From Streptomyces rugosispiralis (lineage in GTDB: Bacteria; Actinomycetota; Actinomycetes; Streptomycetales; Streptomycetaceae): a stretch of 64,000 nt of DNA. The translations under genes were made by a program, and so were the position numbers. Under the pieces are notes generated by a model that was not told the DNA's origin, did not search any database, and was given only the letters and a program-made list of their open reading frames with translations. Below, in pieces: positions 18,551 through 27,582 of this stretch; the stretch's first letter is position 1, and the number at the start of each line of letters is the position of its first letter. Location of the stretch: positions 19,345-83,344 of the forward strand of contig NZ_JANIAA010000045.1 of the NCBI RefSeq assembly GCF_024505145.1, read 5' to 3'.

Positions 18551-19741
18551 TCATGTGTTCACGGGGAAGGCCGTGCGTCGGCCGAAGCCGACGACGAGCG
18601 CGATGAGGGCGAGGACGATCAGTACTGCCGGAAGCGTTCGGGCGCCAAGACCGTCGACGACGACCGCCCCGAGGGCTCCACCGCCGAAGATCGCGGCGTT
18701 GAAGGCGGTCGTGAGCATCGCGTTCGCTATATCGGCGTTCTCACCGGCTGCCGCGCTCATGGCTGTTTGCAGGTGGGTTGCCGCGCCACCGAAGGCGACT
18801 CCCCACAGAGCGATGGCGAGGAGTGCGCAGGAGAGAGAACCCTGGGCGGCCAGGAGAATCGCCCCGGCGACGGCGAAGAGTGCCACGCTCACCAGCGTGA
18901 GCCTGCGCAGAGCACGGTCGATGAACAGGCCGGTGATCCAGATCCCGATGAGAGCGGCGACGCCGAAGGCGACCAGCGCGAGGTCCGGGCGGAGCGGGAG
19001 GTGCGACTCCCGCAGGTAGGGGGCGATGTAGGTGTAGAGAAGGTTGTGGGCGAGCATCCACGTGAAGACGACCACCAGGATGGTGGGCACCCCGGGAAAT
19101 GCGAACACTCGCCGGAGTGGCATCCGCGTCTGTGCGCGCTGTCCCGGGGCGTCGGGCACTACGGCGCGGACAGCGATCATGATCAACGCCGCCAGCAGTG
19201 ACATCGCGGCGAAAGACCATCGCCAGCCGAGTGTGCTGCCGAGCCATGCCCCCAGAGGCGTCCCGACGGACAGTGCCACCGGGGTTCCGGCCATGGCGAC
19301 GGCCAGGGCCCGCCCGGCGTGCTCGGGTGCCGCGATGCGGCGTGCGTAACCGGCGAGCATGCCCCACAGCAGGCCGGAGAAGGCTCCCGCGACGAAGCGG
19401 GCTGCCAGGGCGAGGGTGAGGGAGGGCGCCAGGGCGGTGACGGCGTTCGTCGCCAGGAATCCCCCGAGGCCGGCCAGGAGAAGGCCCCGCCGCCGCAACT
19501 CGCGGGTCAGCGCGGCCGCGGGGATCGCCGCGAGCACCGTGCCGAGCGCATAGGCGCTGACCAACTGGCCCGCGCCGCCCTCGGAGACCTGGAGTCCCGA
19601 TGCCAGCTGAGGCAGCAGACCGGCCGGCAGCGTCTCAGTCATGATCACGAGGAATCCGGTGCAGGCCATCATGGCCAGTGCCGGCACGGGAAGGCCTTGT
19701 CGGGCATGGGTGGGGGGCGGGGCAAGAGGTGTGGTGGCCAC
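18551..19741 (-). CDS. MFS transporter (drug-efflux type)
   Basis: A 396-residue major facilitator with 12 predicted helices. The start is GTG 19741, preceded by GAGGAG. ALTRELRRRGLLL is the loop 2-3 motif A equivalent, and GRALAVAMAGTPVALSVGTPLG is the motif C-like helix 5 of the drug:H+ antiporter DHA1 family (Cmx/AraJ-like). It is divergent from a decayed TetR gene at 19859, with palindromic sites between. The same family pair occurs intact at 24282-26198, so this is a paralogous efflux cassette whose own repressor has been lost and may be constitutively expressed. Confidence 0.87.
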   Translation of the reverse strand: MATTPLAPPPTHARQGLPVPALAMMACTGFLVIMTETLPAGLLPQLASGLQVSEGGAGQLVSAYALGTVLAAIPAAALTRELRRRGLLLAGLGGFLATNAVTALAPSLTLALAARFVAGAFSGLLWGMLAGYARRIAAPEHAGRALAVAMAGTPVALSVGTPLGAWLGSTLGWRWSFAAMSLLAALIMIAVRAVVPDAPGQRAQTRMPLRRVFAFPGVPTILVVVFTWMLAHNLLYTYIAPYLRESHLPLRPDLALVAFGVAALIGIWITGLFIDRALRRLTLVSVALFAVAGAILLAAQGSLSCALLAIALWGVAFGGAATHLQTAMSAAAGENADIANAMLTTAFNAAIFGGGALGAVVVDGLGARTLPAVLIVLALIALVVGFGRRTAFPVNT

Positions 19742-19765
19742 GGGGGACGTCTCCTCGATATTTAT

Positions 19766-19827
19766 GGATTGATCGATCTCATATTGACACCGGCGGCTCG
19801 CCGGGTCAAAAGTGGATCGTTCAATCC
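19766..19827. promoter_or_regulatory. two operator-like dyads between MFS and TetR remnant
   Basis: GGATTGATCGATC (19766-19778) and the interrupted palindrome GGATCGTTCAATCC (19814-19827) lie in the divergent promoter interval. Similar TGATCGAT-TCAT wording occurs upstream of the paralogous MFS gene at 24933-24947, which suggests sites for related TetR proteins. Confidence 0.45.
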
Positions 19828-19858
19828 GTATTTCTGGGGGTGCTCAGCGCCACCCGTC

Positions 19859-20220
19859 GGCCGTCCCCGCACTTTCGATGAGCCTGTCGTCCTCGAAGCG
19901 GCCATGCCGCTCTTCTGGTGTCAGGGCTGCGAAGCCACGTCGCTCGCACAACTCCACGAGGCGACAGGGCTGTCCTCCGCGAGCCGCTACGGCGCCTACG
20001 GCTCCAAGGGAAACTGTTCAGGCGCGCCGTGGAGCATTACATCGCCGGACCGGGCAGCGTCACCGACGTCATCGCGGACGAAGCACTGAGCCCCCGGGAA
20101 GCGAAGTCGTCGCTTCGCGCCGCGCGACCGACCGTGCGCACATCGCCCCGACTGTCACCGACGCGGTCGCAAGAAGCCGACCACCGTGCGCCGACCACCA
20201 AAACGTGCCGCTCCTGAAGA
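19859..20220 (+). pseudogene. TetR regulator pseudogene (paralogue of 24282-24878)
   Basis: The N-terminal HTH is clear: GRPRTFDEP, LEAAMPLFW, EATSLAQLHEATGL and YGAYGSK. After GSK a one-base insertion near 20008 shifts the frame; the continuation (NLFRRAVEHYIAGPGSVTDV) is read one frame over. Beyond about 20100 no ligand-domain homology is visible in any frame. It parallels the intact TetR at 24282 (RPRMFDEE, EATSTQDLCEATGL), which also neighbours an MFS gene. Confidence 0.75.
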
Positions 20221-20400
20221 GATCACTCCACCGGGCCACCACCGGACCGCTCTTCTTCGCCCCACTGGTGGCGCGGTCAATGACGCCGCCGCGTTCCCAC
20301 CGCTCATATGCTGCCTCTCACGCGTCTTATGCGCTCACCGGAGTCGCCTTTACCACTCCGCGCACCGCGTTCGATCGGCACTCGTCGGGCCCGCGCGGCC

Positions 20401-21152
20401 TCACATCCGGGATCTCAGAACGTCGACCTCACAGCCCGGTGCGGACGGGTCGAAGCCGTGCTCGATCAGCCAGCGAACCGCCAGCAGGCTTCGCAACGAC
20501 CACCACGCGTGGATCACGTCGAGGTCGATGTCGGTGCCATAGCCGGCGATGACGTCGTCGAGGTGCTCCTGGTGTCCGAGCGTGAAGGTGGCGAGGTCGT
20601 ACAGGGCATCACCCTGGCCCGCCTCGGACCAGTCGATGATGCCGGTGACCTCGTCGCCGTCGACGAAGACGTGCGCGATCTGCAGGTCGCCGTGTGTGAA
20701 CGCGGGAGTCCACGGCCGGAGCGCGGCCTCGGCGACCTGGCGGTTGCGGGTGACCAGGTCGGCGGGCAGGACGCCGTTCGTCACGAGCAACTCGCACTCG
20801 TCGTCGAGTTCCGCCGCCAGCGCGACGATGCTCCGCCCGGCCCGGCCCGGCCGGGCCGGGGCGGCAGCGGCGCGTCGTGCAGCTTCCGGATGGCGGCGCC
20901 CGCCGCGGCCCACGCCGCCGGCGACCCGGTCGACGGCCCGCCGAGGCGCCCGAGCGTCGTCCCCGGGACCGCGGCGATCGCGAGTACGGGCGGCTTACGC
21001 CACAGGACCTCCGGGGTCGGGACCGGCGCGAGGGACATCGCCTCGACCTCGACGTCGATGCGCGCCTGATCGGAGTCCACCTTCAGGAACACGTCGCCGA
21101 CGCGCAGAGTCGCACGCTCGGAATGGGCGACGACGACTTTGACCTCATCCAT
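20401..21152 (-). pseudogene. aminoglycoside-phosphotransferase-like kinase, single frameshift
   Basis: Starting at ATG 21152 the frame encodes the N-lobe (MDEVKVVVAHSE, FLKVDSDQARIDVE, LRKLHDAPLPP-like), but the C-lobe (HGDLQIAHVFV catalytic loop with the Brenner Asp, then GIIDWSEAGQGD with the DFG-equivalent Asp) is in another frame. The total, 752 bases, is one base off a multiple of three. The shift lies in a CCGG/GGCC-rich run near 20840-20865. Otherwise all motifs are intact, so it is either a very recent pseudogene or a sequencing error. The substrate is unknown; not every member confers antibiotic resistance. Confidence 0.75.
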
Positions 21153-21286
21153 GGGCGACCAGTATCCCGGGGGTGATCGCCGACGTCGCCAGGTTTCTCG
21201 CGTGCGATTACGCGGCTGAACGCGCCCGCTACCCGGCGGCCTCGTGCACGACACGACCTCTGACGAGGTCAAGCCCACCACTTTTG

Positions 21287-21450
21287 TCAGGAGTCGTACT
21301 GGTACGAGAGCCGGACACGCTCCAGGTCCGCGTGAGGTGGACCCGGACGCTCGAGGTGAGTCGACGCGGCCGTAAGGAAGGGCTCGCGTAGGTCCACACC
21401 AGCGGGGGAGACGGCTCTGCGCTCGGCGTCGGTGAGGCGGTCGGCTCATT
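21287..21450 (-). other. unidentified C-terminal coding fragment
   Basis: A minus-strand frame of about 54 codons ending at 21287 reads like real protein (RLTDAERRAVSPAGVDLREP, then ADLERVRLSYQYDS) but has no start, no ribosome site and no family I recognise. It lies in the interval between the APH-like pseudogene and the hairpin at 21484; the rest of that interval shows nothing. Confidence 0.3.
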
Positions 21451-21483
21451 GACGCCTCGACTCACCATCGCGCACAAGGCGGT

Positions 21484-21518
21484 CCGGCCCGGAGCCATGG
21501 GTGGGGGCTCCGGGCCGG
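21484..21518. terminator. 13-bp perfect GC-rich hairpin
   Basis: CCGGCCCGGAGCC and its exact complement GGCTCCGGGCCGG enclose nine bases. The preceding 19 bases (CGCGCACAAGGCGGTCCGG, 21469-21487) recur exactly at 41767-41785, where a comparable hairpin lies beside a Tn3 transposase remnant. It is probably a terminator carried by related mobile elements. Confidence 0.55.
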
Positions 21519-21564
21519 ATCTCCCTCGACTGTACGGGCCTGCGGCTATGTGCCCTCGCCGTCG

Positions 21565-21803
21565 TCGGTCTCACGAAGAGACCGGTCTGCCCGCCATCGT
21601 CGAGAAGACGCTGTGGCTGCGCGAGTACATCGGCGTCGACCACGAACACGCCGACACCGAGGCCGGCCCACATCGCATCGAAGCGATCTTCCACTGCACC
21701 CCCGAAGGCGACCCCCGGCCAGCGGCCTCACCCCCTTTCCCGGCACCCACCGGGCCCCGGCACCCCGACTTCTGGAGCCTGACCCGGAGGCCAGGCCGAC
21801 GGT
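21565..21803 (+). pseudogene. Nudix hydrolase fragment
   Basis: The plus-strand frame resumes in the middle of a Nudix box (EETGLPAIVEKTLWLREY) and continues with IGVDHEHADTEAG, HRIEAIFHC and TPEGDP, the beta-strand region that follows the box in streptomycete Nudix proteins. The first part of the box (GX5EX7RE) is missing and the C-terminus decays into repeats of proline. It is truncated at both ends. Confidence 0.55.
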
Positions 21804-21817
21804 GAGTTCCTGTTCCT

Positions 21818-22130
21818 TCACGAACTGGCCGCCCCGATGGCCACGCCACCGTCCACGGCATCCGAGGCCCCACGCCGGACCACCTCCTCCGCCCATCCAG
21901 CGGCAGTCCGCTGCTGCTGGGCCGAGAACTCGCAGCCTTCGGCGACCCGCTGCCGGAAGGATTCCAAGATCTCGTCGGCCCGGTAGGCGGTCGCCCGCGA
22001 GATGCCCGGCTCGCGGGCCAGGGAGGCGATGGTGGGCCTGCCGTCGCTGTGCTGGGGGGCGCCGCCCAAGAGATGGTCCATGGCCTCGATCAGTGGCCGG
22101 TTCGCGGTGTGGACGGCCCCAGCCGTCGGC
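21818..22130 (-). pseudogene. HTH-protein fragment, probably from a mobile element
   Basis: The minus-strand frame encodes about 100 residues with a helix-turn-helix-like core (PTIASLAREPGISRATAYRA) followed by an Arg/Glu-rich helix. The upstream MDHLLGGAPQHSDG segment is reminiscent of small accessory proteins of integrase-type elements. It is open at the 5' side without a convincing start. Function not assignable. Confidence 0.4.
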
Positions 22131-22198
22131 TGATGTTTCCTGGGCACCGGGCAAAACTCACGCGACCGCTGTCGGCAGGTGATGCGAGACTCGGGCCC

Positions 22199-22792
22199 AT
22201 GAAGCCCAATGATCCTAAAGACGACCTGCACCGCTACCTCAAAGCGGCCCGCGAAGCCGTCATCTGGAAGCTGGATGGATTGTCCGAGTACGACATCCGC
22301 CGCCCCCTGACGCCGACTGGCACCAACCTCCTCGGCCTCGTCAAGCACCTCGCCAGCGTCGAGTTCGGGTACTTCGGCCCGACCTTCGACCGCCCGCACA
22401 ACGAAGCGCTTCCCTGGCACGAGGAGGGAGCCGAGGCCAACTCGGACATGTGGGCGACCACCGACGAGTCGCGTGAGGATGTTCTCAGCCTCTACCACCG
22501 CGCCTGGGCGCACGCGGACGCGACGATCGAGGCGCTGCCGCTCGACGCGATGGGCCACGTCGCATGGTGGGGCGACAGCGGAGACGTGACGCTTCAGCGA
22601 ATCATGCTGCACATGACGGCCGAGACGAACCGGCACGCCGGCCACGCCGACATCGTCCGCGAGCTGATCGACGGCAAGGTCGGGATGCGGGAGGGCAACA
22701 GCAACATGGATGGCGGCGACGAGGCGTGGTACCAGGATTACTGGAACCGACTCGAGGCGTCCGCCAAGGAGGCTCAGGCCAAGCAGAGCTGA
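22199..22792 (+). CDS. DinB family protein (DUF664-type)
   Basis: A 197-residue protein with the DinB/DUF664 four-helix fold pattern: YLKAAREAVIWKLDGLSEYD, LVKHLASVEFGYFG with the first His, and LHMTAETNRHAGHADIVREL with the two C-terminal His that complete the metal site. Family members are metal-binding, often thiol-dependent, transferases; some act in mycothiol-dependent detoxification. The start is ATG 22199. It is surrounded by decayed genes and seems to be a stand-alone intact gene. Confidence 0.85.
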   Translation: MKPNDPKDDLHRYLKAAREAVIWKLDGLSEYDIRRPLTPTGTNLLGLVKHLASVEFGYFGPTFDRPHNEALPWHEEGAEANSDMWATTDESREDVLSLYHRAWAHADATIEALPLDAMGHVAWWGDSGDVTLQRIMLHMTAETNRHAGHADIVRELIDGKVGMREGNSNMDGGDEAWYQDYWNRLEASAKEAQAKQS

Positions 22793-22799
22793 AGTCGTT

Positions 22800-23005
22800 C
22801 GTGCGAGGGCCGTGGTCAGTGGTGCAGGGAGGACGATGGGTGAGCTGCCGAACGTGGTCGTGACGGTGTCGCCGTCGACGTGGACGTCATTGACGGTGAG
22901 TTGGCTGACGGTGGGGACCTTCTGTGCGTAGAGGATCAGCCGCAGTCCGGCGACGCCGGCCGCCGAAGTCGGGCCCCCGCCTCTCCGCTTGACGGTCAGG
23001 CTCAC
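22800..23005 (-). pseudogene. integrase-like fragment (copy 1)
   Basis: The minus-strand frame reads AGLRLILYAQKVPTVSQLTV followed by DDV-like NDVHVDGDTV and SSPIVLPAPL. The same pattern (AGVIVLLYAQPVSRIVRLSV, DDVIRDDDAV, PASPVPAPV) occurs at 43340-43500. Both resemble the core of tyrosine-recombinase-like proteins that accompany streptomycete mobile elements. Start and catalytic C-terminus are absent. Confidence 0.5.
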
Positions 23006-23145
23006 CCGTCACCGTTCGAATCCCGATACGCCAACGAGGACTCCGTGTTCACTCGACGAACCCAGGACGATGAGCTGGCTTTCGACGCGCCCACGTCCGC
23101 GTGCCGCGTGCGTGGCGAAGATTGCACTCAGCGAGGGCGGGCCGC

Positions 23146-23757
23146 CGTGGCCACCGCGCTGTGTGCTGTCATCTGGGGCACCCTGGGGCCGGTTACCGCC
23201 AGGTTTCCGGTCGGTCCTTCCACATCGCCGAACTGCGGCCTGGGCCGTCGCAACCGCCATTGCCATCACAGGCATAGTCCCTCGTAGCGCTTCCCGGTGA
23301 GCACACCACCTTCAGCCTGCCGGGGGCCGCGCTGGCTCTTCTCGCAGCCCTTCTCTACGCGGGGCAGGCGAGCGCTCTGCAGATTGTCGCCGGGCGGCAT
23401 GGCGCCGTCACCGCCACCGCCACCTCCTTCGGCGTCGGCGCGTTCCTTCTCATCCCCTGGCTGCCCAGTGGCCTGGCGTGGGCCGGTGGAGACCTTCGCG
23501 CCGGGATCAGCGTCCTGTACATCGGTGCGGTCACCACCGCCGTGGGCTACCTGCTGTTCACTTACGGCATCCATCACCTCGGTGCGCCCACCGCCGTCAC
23601 CATCTCCCTGCTGGACCCCGCTGCCGCCGCTGTCATCGCCGCCGCCTGGCTCGACCAGACCCTCACACCCATCCGCTGGTTCGGCCTTGCCGTCGTTCTC
23701 ATCGGCCTCGCCGTGATGACACGGCCCCGTCGCCCCTCCGTCCCGGCGCACTGGTGA
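23146..23757 (+). pseudogene. DMT/EamA transporter pseudogene
   Basis: Starting near 23146 one frame reads VATALCAVIWGTLGPVTARF, the first EamA helix. After a break another frame has AAWAVATAIAITGI, and from 23296 a third stays open to 23757 and carries the second EamA half (LALLAALLYAGQASALQIVA, YIGAVTTAVGYLLFTYGI, TISLLDPAAAAVIAAAWL). Two frame changes, an in-frame stop and loss of helices 2-4 disable it. The intact protein would be a drug/metabolite exporter of about 300 residues. Confidence 0.7.
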
Positions 23758-24281
23758 GCGGGAGCTGGTGCTGCTCCCGGCAGGGACCCACGAGACGCAC
23801 TGCGACGCGGGCCGGGCCGTTGGCCGGCCCGAGCCCGGTCTCTTTGAGACCAGCAGTTCTGTCGCCACCCCGGACACATCACGGTTCACACCGGAAGCCC
23901 TCCGGGCCGGTCGACCGATAGTGGATACGGTGAAGGACGTTGCTCCCGCGGAAGTCGGGGAGATCGACGCGCGCTGGGAACTGCCAGGGCCCTTGACGCG
24001 CTCGACCGACTTCATCACGGGTCGGTGTGAATGCCGCAGATCTTTCGTCAGGCGGTCGCGTTGCCCGCCAGGGACTGGGTGCGCACGACTTGCGAACACC
24101 TCCACGGATGGCTTAGAGGTCGTTGCATTTGGCGACGGGAGGGCTGCGCGGGCGTCGCGTTCAGAAAGAGGGGCTTCGGTCCCGCCGGCTCGCTCCGCGC
24201 CAGTGGGCCCAAGGCGGCAGTGAAGGGGAGGCTTGCATGCATGTATTGCATCGACCGATCTAAAACGGCTAGGGTGACATC
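23758..24281. other. 524-bp interval without a recognisable gene
   Basis: No frame shows a family pattern. A GGGCCGG/CCGGCCC stem near 23810-23832 could terminate the DMT remnant. The last 60 bp become AT-richer, with ATGCATGTATTGCAT around 24240-24254, and form the promoter of the TetR gene at 24282. Confidence 0.4.
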
Positions 24282-24878
24282 ATGGCCCGACCGCGGATGT
24301 TCGACGAGGAGCGGGCCCTGGACGCGGCGATGCGCACGTTCTGGGAGAAAGGCTACGAGGCCACTTCCACCCAGGACCTGTGCGAAGCCACCGGACTGGG
24401 GCGCAGCAGCATCTACAACACGTTCAAGAGCAAGCACGACCTGTTCGAGCGTGCGCTGGCCCACTACATCGATACCATGGCCACCGCCCAGCTGGCCGCC
24501 CTGGAGGACACTCGACACAGCGCCGCCGACCGCATCCGAGCCCTGTTCGCCATGGTCGTCGACGGCGAGACCGAGCACCGGGCCGGCGGCCGCAGTCTGG
24601 GCTGCCTGACCGTGAACACCACGGTCGAACTGGCCGCTCGCGACAGCCGGGCGGCGGGGATGCTGGAGCGCGACACCGCCCGCAGACTCGCGGTGCTGCG
24701 CGCGGTGATCGACGAAGGCCGCCGGGACGGCAGCATCACCTCCCAGCGGGACGCCGGAGCACTCGCCCGCTTCATCAACGCGGCGATCGGCGGCATGCGC
24801 ATCTCAAGCCAGGGCGGCGCCGACCGGACCGCGCTGGAGTCGATCGCCGAGGTCGCCCTCGACGCACTGACCCACTGA
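24282..24878 (+). CDS. TetR/AcrR family regulator of the adjacent MFS pump
   Basis: A 198-residue repressor with the HTH MARPRMFDEE...EATSTQDLCEATGLGRSSIY and an AcrR/NemR-like C-terminal domain (SLGCLTVNTTVEL). The SLGC Cys motif is shared by NemR-type sensors of reactive electrophiles, so a redox or electrophile signal is possible. ATG 24282. The MFS gene starts 132 bp downstream on the same strand with its own operator-like sequence, so repression of both is likely. Confidence 0.88.
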   Translation: MARPRMFDEERALDAAMRTFWEKGYEATSTQDLCEATGLGRSSIYNTFKSKHDLFERALAHYIDTMATAQLAALEDTRHSAADRIRALFAMVVDGETEHRAGGRSLGCLTVNTTVELAARDSRAAGMLERDTARRLAVLRAVIDEGRRDGSITSQRDAGALARFINAAIGGMRISSQGGADRTALESIAEVALDALTH

Positions 24879-24932
24879 CCCGCTGACCCACGCTCCGCCC
24901 AGGGCGGTGCTTGCCCATGCCCAAGTTTTGAA

Positions 24933-24947
24933 CTGATCGATTCATAA
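24933..24947. promoter_or_regulatory. operator-like sequence upstream of MFS gene
   Basis: CTGATCGATTCATAA in the AT-rich part of the TetR-MFS interval resembles the TTGATCGATCTCAT site upstream of the paralogous MFS gene at 19741. It is probably a TetR site overlapping the pump promoter. Confidence 0.4.
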
Positions 24948-25010
24948 CCCTTCATCATCACGCCACCCGGCTCCCACGCCGGTGGCGGCGTCCCCAAAGG
25001 AGACCGAACC

Positions 25011-26198
25011 GTGCCCCGTGCCGTATACGTCCTGGCACTCGGCATCTTTGCCATGGTGACCAGCGAGTTCGTGGTCGCCGGACTGATGCCGCAGATGGCC
25101 GACGGCCTGAACGCCACCATCCCGCAGATCGGATACCTCATCACCGCGTTCGCGGTGGCCATGGCGGCCGGCGGGCCGTTCCTCACCGTGGCGGTCATGA
25201 AACTCCCGCCGCGGACGGCACTGATGGTGCTGTTCGTCATCTTCCTGGCGGGCAACGTCCTGGCGGCCACCGCGACCGGCTACGCCACGATGATGGCCGC
25301 GCGGATCATCACCGGCATCGCCTCGCAGGCCTTCTTCGGTGTGGGCATCTCGATGTGTGCCCAGATCACCCGCCCCGAAATCCGCGGCCGTGCGATCGCG
25401 GTCGCGATGAACGGCCTCATGCTCGGCACTCTGCTCGGACTGCCCCTCTCCACCCTGGTCGGTGAGCGGTTCGGCTGGCGTGCGGCGTTCTGGACCATCA
25501 CCGCCATCACCGTGATCGCCGCCGTGACGACCCTGTTCGGCGTGGACCGCATCGAGCGCGCCGAGGGCGGCGGCGGCTTCGGACAGGAGGTCGGCGTCTT
25601 CAAGAAGCCCAAGCTGTGGCTGGTGCTGTCCACCAGCACGCTCATCATCGGCGCCACCTTCTCCGCCTTCAGCTACTTCAACCCCATCCTCATCGACGTC
25701 ACCGGTTTCTCCACCGGCACCGTCCCCGTCCTGCTGATCGCCTACGGCGCCGCCACCGTCGTCGGCAACAACATTGTCGGCCGCTTCGCCGACCGCCACA
25801 CCGTCCCTGTCCTCGCCATCGGCCTCGTCCTCAACGCCGTGTTCCTGGCCGGCTTCGCCCTGCTCGCCGACCTGCCCGCACCGGCCGTCATCTGCATGAT
25901 GGGCATCGGCCTGGTCGGCGTCACCATGAACCCGGCCATGGTGACCCGCGTCCAGCGCACCGGAAACGCCGGCCCGCTGGTCAACACCGTCCACTCCTCC
26001 TTCATCACCCTCGGCATCATCCTTGGCTCCTCCATCGGCGCAGCCGTGATCGACACCTGGGGTCTGCGCGCCCCGCTCTGGCTGGGCGCGGCCATGGCGG
26101 TGGCCGGCCTGGCCACCGTCCTGCCCGATCTTGCCCGCCGCTCCACCCCCACAACAGGCCTTGCCTCATACCCCGCCGAAGAGGCAGAACGAGTGTGA
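25011..26198 (+). CDS. MFS transporter (DHA1-type efflux)
   Basis: A 395-residue, 12-helix facilitator starting at GTG 25011, eight bases after AAAGGAGA. The opening helix LGIFAMVTSEFVVAGLMPQM and the helix-4/5 region RGRAIAVAMNGLMLGTLLGLPL match DHA1 pumps such as AraJ/Cmx relatives. About 12 residues of linker (ERAEGGGGFGQE) divide the halves. It pairs with the TetR gene immediately upstream. It is a paralogue of the pump at 18551-19741. The exported compound is unknown. Confidence 0.88.
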   Translation: MPRAVYVLALGIFAMVTSEFVVAGLMPQMADGLNATIPQIGYLITAFAVAMAAGGPFLTVAVMKLPPRTALMVLFVIFLAGNVLAATATGYATMMAARIITGIASQAFFGVGISMCAQITRPEIRGRAIAVAMNGLMLGTLLGLPLSTLVGERFGWRAAFWTITAITVIAAVTTLFGVDRIERAEGGGGFGQEVGVFKKPKLWLVLSTSTLIIGATFSAFSYFNPILIDVTGFSTGTVPVLLIAYGAATVVGNNIVGRFADRHTVPVLAIGLVLNAVFLAGFALLADLPAPAVICMMGIGLVGVTMNPAMVTRVQRTGNAGPLVNTVHSSFITLGIILGSSIGAAVIDTWGLRAPLWLGAAMAVAGLATVLPDLARRSTPTTGLASYPAEEAERV

Positions 26199-26207
26199 GC
26201 GGTCACG

Positions 26208-26744
26208 TCATTCGGCAAGGCGGCGGTAGCAGATGATGGCTACGGCAATGCCGGTGAAGGCCAGGAAGTGCTCGGCCTTGCGCTCGTAACGGCGATGCAG
26301 CCGACGGAAGCCGCCCAGCCGGCTCACGGTGCGCTCGACCGTCCACCGGTGTCGCCCGGGTCGAGTCGAAGACTCGACGCCCTTACGGGCGATACGGGGT
26401 GTGATGGGCCGGCTGTGAAGCCACCTCCGCAGGTGGTCGTAGTCGTACCCCTTGTCGGCGTGGAGTTTGGCGGGGCGGCGCCGACGCGGGTCCGCTCGGT
26501 AACCAAGTGGATCTTCGATCCTTTCTTGCCCCGGTCTACGGGATTCGGGCCCGTCAGTTCCCCCTTTTGTCTGCCGCCAAGTGCAGCCGGAGGCAGCCAC
26601 GAACATGATTGCCGCCAGTACCTCCTGGTCGCCGTAGCGTCGACGGCCACCGCCTTGTCGCCGGACCGGTGCGACCGGCACCACCCGTTGGAGCAACTCC
26701 CACAGTCCGTCCGGGACCAATCGCTCCATGATCGTCATGGACAT
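26208..26744 (-). mobile_element. degenerate IS5-family transposase
   Basis: The minus strand encodes the N-terminal IS5 pattern (LQRVVPVAPVRRQGGGRRRY, AAIMFVAASGCTWRQ), then after a deletion TGPNPVDRGKKGSKIHLVTE in another frame (first DDE Asp region lost), then RPAKLHADKGYDYDHLRRWL, RIARKGVESS and HRWTVERTVS (last Glu region), ending LAFTGIAVAIICYRRL. About 80-100 residues, including catalytic parts, are missing and at least two frame changes exist. No convincing terminal inverted repeats were found. It cannot transpose by itself. Confidence 0.8.
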
Positions 26745-26796
26745 ACAGCCTGTCGATCACGCCTCATGAGGGCGTTTCAGGCGTTCAGTGGCCTTG

Positions 26797-27582
26797 TCAT
26801 GCGGTCTTGGTGCGGAAGGAGCGGAGGCCCCACGCGTAGCCGACGACGGCGATGACGGCACACCAGGCGAGAGCGAAGACCACGCTGTTGCCGACCGGGG
26901 TGTCGGTCAGCAGCGCGCGGACGCTGCCCACGACGGGGGTGAAGGGTTGATATTCGGCAAACCAGCGGATGCCGACGGCCATGGACTCGGTGGGCACGAA
27001 CGCGCTGGACAGGAACGGCAGGACGGTGGAGATGATCTGGGTCATGCTGTTGGCGCCGGTGGGGGTCTTGGCCGCGAGGCCGATGGCAACAGCGAGCCAG
27101 GTGAGCGCGAAGGCGAAGGCGAGGATGATCCCGGCGGCGGCGAGCCAGGCGAGGGGGCCGCCGGCGGGCCGGAACCCGACGAACAAGGCGACCAGGGTGA
27201 GCAGAATGGCCGCGAGGACGGTGCGGAAGATGCCGCCGACGACGTGTCCGATCAGGACAGCGCCGCGGGCAAGGGGCATGGTGCGGAACCGGTCGATGAT
27301 GCCTTCGGACATGTCGGTGGACACGCTGACCGCGGAGGGCAGGGCTCCGGCGGCGACGGTCATGACGAGGATGCCGGGGGTGAGGAAGCCCACATAGCTG
27401 AGGGTGCTGCCGGACCCGGATAGGCCGGCTCCCACGTAGTCGCCGAAGACGTAGACGAACAGCACGAACATGAGCACCGGCAGGGCGACGGAGGCGACCA
27501 GAAACAGCGGGTAGCGGCGTAGGTGTCGCAGTTCCCGGCCGACCATGGCGGAGGAGTCTTGGGCAGCGGTGGCGAGCGTCAT
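26797..27582 (-). CDS. ABC-2 type permease (DrrB-like)
   Basis: A 261-residue membrane protein with six helices and the ABC-2 signature region: MVGRELRHLRRYPLFLVASV, GFLTPGILVMTVAAGALPSA, EGIIDRFRTMPLARGAVLIG and FLSSAFVPTESM. Its ATG (27582) overlaps the stop of the ATPase gene (ATGA), so translation is coupled. Together the two form a daunorubicin-resistance-type drug exporter, probably a homodimeric permease with two ATPases. Confidence 0.9.
   Translation of the reverse strand: MTLATAAQDSSAMVGRELRHLRRYPLFLVASVALPVLMFVLFVYVFGDYVGAGLSGSGSTLSYVGFLTPGILVMTVAAGALPSAVSVSTDMSEGIIDRFRTMPLARGAVLIGHVVGGIFRTVLAAILLTLVALFVGFRPAGGPLAWLAAAGIILAFAFALTWLAVAIGLAAKTPTGANSMTQIISTVLPFLSSAFVPTESMAVGIRWFAEYQPFTPVVGSVRALLTDTPVGNSVVFALAWCAVIAVVGYAWGLRSFRTKTA

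Noticed and set aside
23012..23040. T-loop-like GTTCGAATCCCG suggesting a tRNA or attachment site
   Set aside because: Flanking bases do not form a T-arm stem, and no acceptor, anticodon or D arm is found around it.
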